Positions 56,439 to 64,000 of a stretch of DNA of 64,000 nucleotides are shown piece by piece; positions within the stretch are counted from its first letter, which is position 1, and each line of letters opens with the position of its first letter. The notes beneath the pieces are model-generated. The model was not told the origin of the DNA, did not search any database, and saw only the letters and a program-made list of their open reading frames with translations. Source of the stretch: Pristionchus mayeri. Lineage: Eukaryota > Nematoda > Chromadorea > Rhabditida > Neodiplogasteridae. The position numbers were made by a program, and so were the translations under genes. The stretch is from contig BTRK01000002.1 in assembly GCA_036245805.1 (NCBI GenBank), positions 32,718,661-32,782,660 on the forward strand, read 5' to 3'.

Positions 56439-58152
56439 ATGCGGCTTCTCCTCCCACTGTTCCTCTTGGCTACATTCTCCACCGCTCGGAATATCCCGGA
56501 GTTCGATGATGAATTTCTCGGTCGTATGGTCGTTTCCAAGAAGAAATTCCCCTTTCTCACTCCTAAACATGCTCCCGAGATCGCTCATGTTTACCCAACG
56601 GATCAACAGCTAGAGGCTATTAAGAAGGCAATGGGAGGCCCGAAACAGTTCGCCTTGAGAGTGAGAAGATCCCTACTGGAAGACGATGATGGGTTTCCGA
56701 GTGATCCGGCTGCTGCTTTTGGATGGTAAAATGAATCACCCCGAAGGCAATGAGTTTTGAATTTCAGGTTCACCGCTTTCCAGAAGTTTCTTGGACAGTT
56801 CCTCAAGTTAGAGTTCAGTTACGAGGTTCTCAACAGCACGGTGATAAATCCGGATTCGCTGCCGTTCGACAAGATCAAATCGGACGCATTCTTCAAAGCA
56901 ATGGTGTATGTTCCAAATTGTAGAGAAAAAACTCTTTGTCTTATACCGCTCATGGTACATTTTAATGCGTATACCATCTTCTTTATTTATCGGCTGGAGA
57001 TTTGTTCACTCGGTGGAGTGGTGAAAATCAGGAAAAGCTCTATGGTCACGTTATGTTGAACCTGACATGGAAAAGGGGATCGTTAAGAGGTCCTTAGAAC
57101 ATATTGTGACTCAAAGGTATGGCATGAATGTTTCTAAATGAATTCTAATAAAAATATACCACTTGCAGAATCGATAAGGATCAATTTAAGCCCTACCTGG
57201 AGAATGAATGAGGAACATTCAACCCTCGAATGAGGAATGAGGAACATTCAACCCTCGAATGAGGAACACTTCGCTGACAGAGAAGCCCTGGTTGCCTGCT
57301 GAGAAGCTGATACAGGAGATGAAGGAATGCCTTTATTTCAAGTACGGAACCGCCAGCGACGAGTACTTCCAGGTGCCCAATCGATGCGCTTCTGGCTCTT
57401 CTCCCGAAGCATGGTCAGTCCCACTGATTAGTAGTCGTAGAGTGCATAGAGATTAGGGTTATCTAAATGAGCTTTACGCGGCCTCAATGGTTTCGACCTC
57501 CCGGACAAAAAATAAGATAAAATTCACAAACCTCTGTAATCTCCATGCAAACCTTTTCCGAGCTGCACAAGAGTTGGTATTTGAGGAGAATGAACTAAAA
57601 GGTTTACAAAATTAAGATGATACCATCACTAGCCCCCTTGAGAATCCAAAATACTACTTCGGATCTGTCCGTTCGGACTATCATGGTCACGTAATTCTGT
57701 AATTTGAATTTATTCAATATATTTCAGTACGACAAGGAGATCGGAGGCACGATGGTGTACTACAAGGTCACGTGCGTGGTTGTCAAGGATTCGTACTACG
57801 TCGGTCTCTCCACCTACGACAACAAGTTCACTCTACATGACATCGAACACGTGGACACTATCCAGAAGGTATGGGCGTTATCGTCTGACTCTCTGAAATC
57901 CGCGTGCTCTCTCGCGTCATCTTACTCCTGCGAGAGAGTGTGTAAAATGAGGAGAGCCAGAACTTTGCTCAGGGATGGGGCTTTCTCGGGTTGTTCGGTA
58001 AGAAGAAGACGGAGATCCATCGCTGGTTCGAGAAGCGGTACATCACGCTGAACGATCTGAAGCAGTTGCTGGATTTTATCATGCGCGATTTCGCTGATCG
58101 CATTCGGATGGAGTACAGGCAGTATCTCGAGGCAGCAAACATCCATGTTTAG
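56439..58152 (+). CDS. Secreted hypothetical protein, plus-strand member of an inverted pair
   Basis: Exons 56439-56725, 56768-56903, 57728-57868 and 57973-58152 are well supported. An exon reading KPWLPAEKLIQEMKECLYFK then YGTASDEYFQ at about 57283-57372 fits in phase 0 but depends on a GAG acceptor and a GTGCCC donor. The protein is about 248 residues without it and 278 with it. It has a signal peptide (MRLLLPLFLLATFSTA), a polar region with a possible dibasic site (RVRRS) and a C-terminal domain (MVYYKVTCVVVKDSYYVGLS, then WFEKRYITLNDLKQLLDFIM). TTTCCAG immediately before the ATG may be a trans-splice acceptor; AATAAA lies at 58221. Function unknown. Confidence 0.7.
57205..57268. repeat. 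Short tandem repeat GAATGAGGAACATTCAACCCTC
   Basis: Two full copies and one partial copy immediately before the uncertain exon of the gene at 56439. The duplication introduces stops and may have damaged the original 3' splice site. Confidence 0.8.
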
Positions 58153-58605
58153 TCAATGATTATTTAGCAGAATTATTTACATATTTCCGAATTCAAATTT
58201 TGCATTTTCGTGCAATACACAATAAAATGAGGAGTTGATTATTGCACATTCATTACTTTACGGACAGTATTCGAGCTCTAACCCAGAGTGATGTGGCCTT
58301 CTATCAAAGAGCACTGTTGTATTTGCAACAGAATCTTCGGATGAAGTCTATCCGCTTCTTCAAATGATGTATGCTGCCAAAAAAACGGCACACAAATCAG
58401 CATGGGCTATCAGTTGTCAAACAACAGTCGCGCTCTATCATAACGACGCTGTTTTTCTGCACGGTTGATAGTAGATGAAGAGTCAAGTGGAATAGGGAAG
58501 CTATCATCTCTGTGACGAGTGATCAACGCTCATTGGACGCTACTAGTAGCGCATTGGACCCACACATATTTTGCAATATTTGAATCATGAGGAGGCAAAA
58601 TGTTC

Positions 58606-58687
58606 TGAAGAGAGTGGGATTCGAACCCACGCCTCCGAAGAGACTGGTGCCTTAAACCAGCGCCTTAGACCGCTCGGCCATCTCTCC
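58606..58687 (-). tRNA. tRNA-Leu (anticodon AAG)
   Basis: Reverse complement of an 82-nt sequence identical in all stems to the tRNA at 50043-50124. It lies in intergenic DNA that also holds UGT exon fragments. Confidence 0.93.
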
Positions 58688-58729
58688 ACGTTGATCTGCT
58701 GTTCAATCGTGCATGGAATAATCCAGTCT

Positions 58730-60450
58730 CCGTTGTCAAGCGCTTAATTCTGAGGGATGTGGGGAGAGCACTTCATTTATCTTTGGCTAATTGGTCTGGT
58801 TCATGGGTAGTCGAAAGGTATTGTTTTGAGATCAATAAGAGATCACGCTGTAAACCTCCAAGTTGAATTGTGCAAATCTTAAGCACCTCACTCGATGATA
58901 AATCGGACCATCGCAGATGTTCCGTTATTCTCGCGTGAACAAGTCTACTTTTTCCTATGCTCAGATCTCTCGAATCCCCGTGATCTCTCGATTTGTCTGA
59001 TAGGAGTGTCCAAGTCCGTTATCTGATCTCTGCAACGTTTATCCTTTCGAGTGCAGAGGAATTGCCGAGAAAATAGGAGAAATGCACGATGCAACGCCCT
59101 TTCTACTCTTCCTTCTCTTTGCTGCAAGAGAGCACGTCGAATTAAGAGTGGAACCGGCACTTTTATCGTCGCCTGTTGGCTGCAGCAATAGAATTGGGGG
59201 ATGTACGTGGAATGGAACTGTACAAGTGATAGAACTCGAACCGATTATCAACTTATTCACCAAGATTTGCTTGCGGCGTTCCCAAGAAGAAATCATATTT
59301 ATATTAACGCAGTTGTTTCATATCGAAACAGTTTCCAACAGCAGGTCGAATGCCTAAAATCGGGGAAAACATTGAGACAATTTACCAGCAGACATATATC
59401 AAGTACGCAGCTGCTGCAAAATGTGTCGCTTTTGGAGGCAGCAGCGTACTTGATGTATGTCTGATTGTCTCAAGGCGCGTACTTTCTCTGCTTGTGAACT
59501 TCTCTTGAAACACGCTTACTTCGAATCGAAATTCGGCAATGTTTCATCGCTTGACTTGGAAGTTCGTCAGAATGACCCGAGATTAGCGACAGAGATTGGT
59601 TCAGTGATCAGAGATCGTAAAAATGAGATAAAAATATTTCAGGATAATGATTCGATTATTTGAATCGTTAAAAGACCGTCTATTGCAGATCAATCGTATT
59701 TTGCCTTGCAAGAGCCATTACTTTATCACCCGAATTGCATCTTGTTTTTGATTCAATCAAGTGCTCTCGACAAGATGGGGTCTCGGAGTTCACTATAAAA
59801 GCACTGCAATGTCGTCTCGATCAAAGTTCTGCACTGGTGATGACAATTCGAGTCCTCTCACTGGGAATAAGGAACGAGAGAGCAAGATCTCGATTGGACC
59901 GTAGAGTTTACATCGTTTCGACCAAAACGCGAATGAGCAGTAAAGCGTGAACTAGTGCAAGGCTACCGTATCCATTTAGAGGGATTTAAGTGCAGTAACT
60001 TCAGCACTAAGAGCGAAGTGACGAGACCGACACTAGAAAGACACAGCGTTCACTCTTTCCCTCCTTTTCATGTGGTTACAATTTGCTTTGTCGTTTCTCC
60101 ACGTTATCTTCAGCATCAAACGCGAGAAATCAGCTCCAAATTTTCCGTTGCTCCTATTCATCTTTTTTCCGAGACCTCCCTTCTTCACTCAATTCTTTCA
60201 TTTTGAGGCACCCGAGCAGTGGTTGTTCCCTCCTTTTCACATGCTCAAGGGAGAAAGAGAGGAATGCATTGACATTAAAACCCTCGAAAACGACAGTCAA
60301 TCCTCACGTATAACGCCGTTCGGCACGTCTGCAGAGGGGATGGAGAGGAATGAGAGGGTAGACACACTCTCTTCTTTTTCACTTGGCAGGGAGAAAATGG
60401 CTTGCATTAGTCTACGCTTGGCTGCTGCTCCCTGCATTTGATGAGACAAT
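58730..60450. repeat. Diverged direct duplication, left block (pairs with about 62540-63960)
   Basis: Shared stretches in the same order include GAGATCACGCTGTAAACCTC-like sequence (58840, 62665), a TTCGAGTGCAGAGGAATTGC segment (59046, 62870), the UGT exon fragments, and GATCAAAGTTCTGC...GTGATGACAATTCGAGT (59818, 63383). Both blocks start with a minus-strand tRNA-Leu. No intact gene is present in 58.2-64 kb. Confidence 0.8.
59472..59561 (+). pseudogene. UGT exon-17 fragment
   Basis: Reads KARTFSACELLLKHAYFESK then FGNVSSLDLE and ends at a GTTCGT donor, matching exon 17 of the two UGT genes (KARPFSARELLVKNVDFAAK...). The frame is open, but the neighbouring exons are not found. A relic of a third UGT copy. 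Confidence 0.85.
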
Positions 60451-61319
60451 CCAGCATTAGTGCAACTACAATATCTTGGTGTCACCCATCGTTCAAGAGA
60501 TCAAAGACCATCTCCACCCTCGAGTGAACGATCCACCTAACAAACCTCTAACGCCTTTTTATTCTCATTTTTCGGCAAGGATGAGCTGGAAGCCCTAACG
60601 ACTCTAAACTGAAAAATAGATGCATGATTTGTCCTTTCACTCGAGAAACAGAGATCACTCCATCATTTCCATCGACTTGATTCCTACGTGCATCAGGGAG
60701 TGTGCGCGGGCAAACTGCAATTTGCACATTGCGCACAAGATTTGCTACACTCTCTCAATCCAGTGTATTCTCTAGATGGTTTGGGAGAGAGATCAGACAT
60801 TCACCATCGTGCTTTCCTCTTCTGATCCCTAGTATCGAAAGGCGTCTATCAATCACAACATCGTTATGCTATTATTGTCGCCACGAATTTTGATGGCTAT
60901 AGTCACGTATGCAGATTTTTTGGGTGATCTACCCTGACAGAGTACTGTAATCTGAGATATCGTAGCACTGTTTTCTTCACATATTTTTCATCTGGAAGAG
61001 CATGGTTGTCTCATAAACAGTATCTCGCAACGATTGTTTCAATTCATTTACAGCAACCCTGTTTGAAGTGATCTTTCTTCATGCCAATTAGCACTCTCCC
61101 ACTTTTCCTATCTAACGAAAGAATGTGTCAAAGAAGGAGACCATCTCTCGTAATTCATTTTGCTTTGTGTCTTCTATGCCAACTTGCGGTACATTGTGTT
61201 TCCAACCCTGTGAATGAGCATGTGAGATTTAAAATTTTATATAACGCTAGTTTCTGATATGAGGAGTCCACAAAAATGTTGACAGCTCAAATTTAAAAGT
61301 CTCCAGCGATAAAAGGTTC

Positions 61320-61401
61320 TGAAGAGAGTGGGATTCGAACCCACGCCTCCAAAGAGACTGGTGCCTTAAACCAGCGCCTTAGACCGCTCGGCCATCTCTC
61401 C
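61320..61401 (-). tRNA. tRNA-Leu (anticodon AAG)
   Basis: Same 82-nt gene with one change in the loop of the variable arm. About 30 bases of its 3' flank (GAACCTTTTATCGCTGGAGA) match the flank of the intronic copy at 50043, so it was copied with its surroundings. Confidence 0.93.
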
Positions 61402-62417
61402 ATGACGGTCGTTGTTCAATCGTGCACGGTATCCCCTAGTCGCCATTGTCAAGCACTTCTTGTGGGTGATACGATGGAGTTAACCATTGCAATTCCGGGT
61501 TGAAGCCGACTTTAAGGCAGCTTCAAAGCCGTTTTGTCATCACAGAGGCATACTCCCTTTTTCTTTGATTTGACAGCTTTCTTCACGGAAAGTTTTATCA
61601 CTATTCTTAGTCTGTTGAATTCCACCTATCATTCTGTGACATAAATGAACGAATACGTGAGCCTGAGAACAGAGACAGACGAACATTCCTGATTCCGTTC
61701 AGGTAATAGTAATGTGCACCCTAGCCGTGCAGGGTGATAGCGGAATGCTATTTGTTTGGGGGTCTAAGATAGAGGTCGAAAGAGGAGCAGACTTTCCTAC
61801 ATTGATATTATCTCTCAAGTATTGGTCTGACTCTCCTCTTTCCCATTCCCTTACACTTAGCATAGCCTACGAGAGAGCTGATATGTTAGGGAAACAGATC
61901 ATTGCTCTTTCTCTAATCAATCACTGCAACACTTCTCCTTTTCCTTGTCGGAAACTCAGGCACATTGTGTTTCGAATCAAGCGAATGAGCGTTTTGATCT
62001 GTGTTTTGATCTTCTTGATGTGTGTTTTGATCTTCTATTGTATCAAAAACGTATTTTACCTGCGATAGATCATGAGAATGCTCTTCAGCTGGTGCACGTT
62101 GATAAACAATTTTGGCAGCACAGATCATGTGTGTACAGCGGAGTGATAGTGGAGGGTTGCAAGATAACACTTCAACGGAATTATGGCTATCATATCTGAA
62201 CTCACACTGCACGGACAGGAATGAGTATGCGGAATGAAGAGCTGTTAGGTAAACATTTACCATCACCAGTCATGCTATACCGTAACAACGTTGTTTTTCT
62301 CGTCGATTGACAGCAGTGGTGGGAAGTTAAAATGAAACAGAGGAAGTTTCTTCTCCACGAGTGGTCGGGGTCCTCCATGTATTGACTTGAATTTTAGGTT
62401 GAGAAGGCGAAAAGTAC

Positions 62418-62499
62418 TGAAGAGAGTGGGATTCGAACCCACGCCTCCGAAGAGACTGGTGCCTTAAACAAGCGCCTTAGACCGCTCGGCCATCTCTCC
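62418..62499 (-). tRNA. tRNA-Leu (anticodon AAG), one anticodon-stem mismatch
   Basis: 82 nt like the other copies, but with CTTGT instead of CTGGT on the 5' side of the anticodon stem, leaving a T-C mismatch opposite ACCAG. It may be a weak or decaying gene. Confidence 0.8.
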
Positions 62500-62539
62500 A
62501 CGTTAGCCTTCAACCCAATCGTGAGTAACATCCCCCCGT

Positions 62540-63960
62540 AGCGGCTGTCTACTGTTTTCATTAGGAGTGATGTGGGAGAAAGCACTTTATGATGATCAAT
62601 TTATCTTTCGTTAATAGGTCTGGTTCGAGGGTAATATAATGGTGTTGTTTTGAGATCAATTAAAGATCACGCTGTAAACCTCGCAGTGGAACTGAGCACG
62701 TCTTCATTCCATCTCCCGATAATAAATCACACATTCGCAGATATTCCCTACTTTTTACTGAGTTCAGCCCTTCCCACCAATCACGTAAGCACCTTGATTC
62801 TCTGACTCTCTCGAATCCCGCTCTCTCGCTCTTTCTAACAGGAGAGCACAAGTCCGTTCTCTGATATAATTTCGAGTGCAGAGGAATTGCACACAAAGAG
62901 AGGAATATCATGTCTGCTGAAAAATTATCTCAAGGCTTTTCCTTTCACTACCCGAGAACTTTCGTAAAACACGTTGACTTCGGAGCGAAATTCGGAAATG
63001 TTTCATTGCTTTGCATGAAAGTTTGTTGGAATGAATCTTAGAGATTACCTTCAGAGATGGGTCAGTGATCAGAGATCATACAGATGTGATACATCATTTC
63101 TCTGGAACGAATATAATATTTACAATTCGGAAATTGCCAATGATTCCCGATAAGTCCTTCCCTGACTTTGTGTAAAACGGTTGAAACTCATTTTCATTCC
63201 CTAAAACTACATTTCGCGTGGAATTAATCTAACTAATTCCGTTCCCTAAATCTACTCTTTGCTTGGGATTGCTCCACTGATCGATCCCTTTGACCTCCCA
63301 TTGTTTCCTTGCATTCGAGAGCACTCGATAAGCTATCGACGAGACCGTGGAGTTCACTTCAACTCCACTGCAATGTCTTCTAGATCAAAGTTCTGCTCTA
63401 GTGATGACAATTCGAGTACTCTTACCCGGCAGATGAATGAGAGAGTATGCGAAATATAGAGGGTGAGCTAATCGTGAACTATTGCGATCCCCGTAATCGC
63501 TGAGTGGAATGGAAGTGTGATTGGCATCCATTGGAGTTCCCTGGGAACGAAGCTAAGAACCAGATACTAGAAAGTTCACTCCTTCCCTCCTCATTTGTGG
63601 AGGGCGCGGTAAAATTTTGATCTCTCCAAATCTCCTTGAGTTTTCATTGCGAACACGATAAATGAACGATAAATTTTCAAAACATCCTCCCAAATTTTCA
63701 TTAGCGTACGTTGCACGTCATTCACACCCAGAAGCACTTTCTTTCCCGTGCTCTCTAGTCAGTAAGAGGGACAGAGATGAATGTAGCGACATAGGTCATC
63801 ACTAAAAAACCCTCGAAATCAATTCGAAAGTCATTCATCGCGTATAACTCCGTTCGTCACATCTGCAAAGAGAGAAGGCGAGTGGAGAGGATCGAAAGGG
63901 CAGACACTCACATGTTGCAGCTGTTTCTACAGTATCTTTCTGTCTGCTTTTTCACTTGAC
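62540..63960. repeat. Diverged direct duplication, right block
   Basis: Partner of 58730-60450 with many indels. It contains the second broken UGT exon fragment. The stretch between the blocks (60450-62400) shows only the tRNA-Leu at 61320 and no gene I can support. Confidence 0.75.
62932..63020 (+). pseudogene. UGT exon-17 fragment with frameshift
   Basis: Starts KAFPFTTREL and, after a one-base loss that brings a stop into frame, continues as FVKHVDFGAKFGNVS in another frame, ending before GTTTGT. Clearly related to exon 17 of the UGT genes and to the fragment at 59472. Confidence 0.85.
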
Positions 63961-64000
63961 TCAATTTCTGAGAGCAAGCGGGATCAAAGAGGCATATAAT

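Overview
The window is nuclear DNA of a nematode, most like a rhabditid or diplogastrid. The signs are genes cut into many short exons by small introns, TTTCAG-type 3' splice sites just upstream of several start codons (likely trans-splicing sites), nematode-type tandem UDP-glycosyltransferases, an rsp-6-like SR protein, and mariner transposons. The species cannot be named from the sequence. No prokaryotic features are present.

Layout. 1-5.0 kb holds three nested or adjacent long inverted repeats. The first, 2.26 kb with exactly equal arms, carries a tRNA-Trp in each arm. 5.2-7.0 kb is a duplicated segment around an internally deleted mariner. 7.07-8.19 kb is a small proline-rich hypothetical gene. 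8.43-9.68 kb is a decayed mariner. 10.7-15.7 kb holds two tandem paralogous genes for secreted precursors built from repeated one-exon modules, each with dibasic KR-E-A motifs and a CxC...CxxC...C cysteine pattern. This is the best candidate for an undescribed system. 16.2 kb has a third tRNA-Trp. 17-31.5 kb (minus) is a full anoctamin/TMEM16 gene of about 35 exons with all five Ca2+-binding acidic residues. One of its introns holds a mariner that is open except for one stop, and another holds a 1.5-kb palindrome. 34.9-36.0 kb (minus) is an rsp-6 type SR splicing factor. 36.7-37.8 kb is another palindrome. 38.8-50.6 kb has two tandem 18-exon UDP-glycosyltransferase genes; the second has a tRNA-Leu inside an intron and a palindrome inside another. 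51.2-53.1 kb (minus) is a secreted hypothetical gene with two apparent GC-AG introns. 54.8-58.2 kb is a divergently oriented pair of paralogous secreted hypothetical genes. 58.6-64 kb contains three more tRNA-Leu copies and broken UGT exon fragments in duplicated blocks.

How it fits together. The multi-exon models were built by hand from splice sites and reading phase. The anoctamin, both UGT genes, the SR protein and several others close to exact multiples of three with consistent phases at every junction, which is strong internal support. The general theme is local duplication and inversion: tandem gene pairs, an inverted gene pair, at least seven long inverted repeats and a short palindromic repeat family sit within 64 kb. 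Stretches not listed as features showed nothing I can support.
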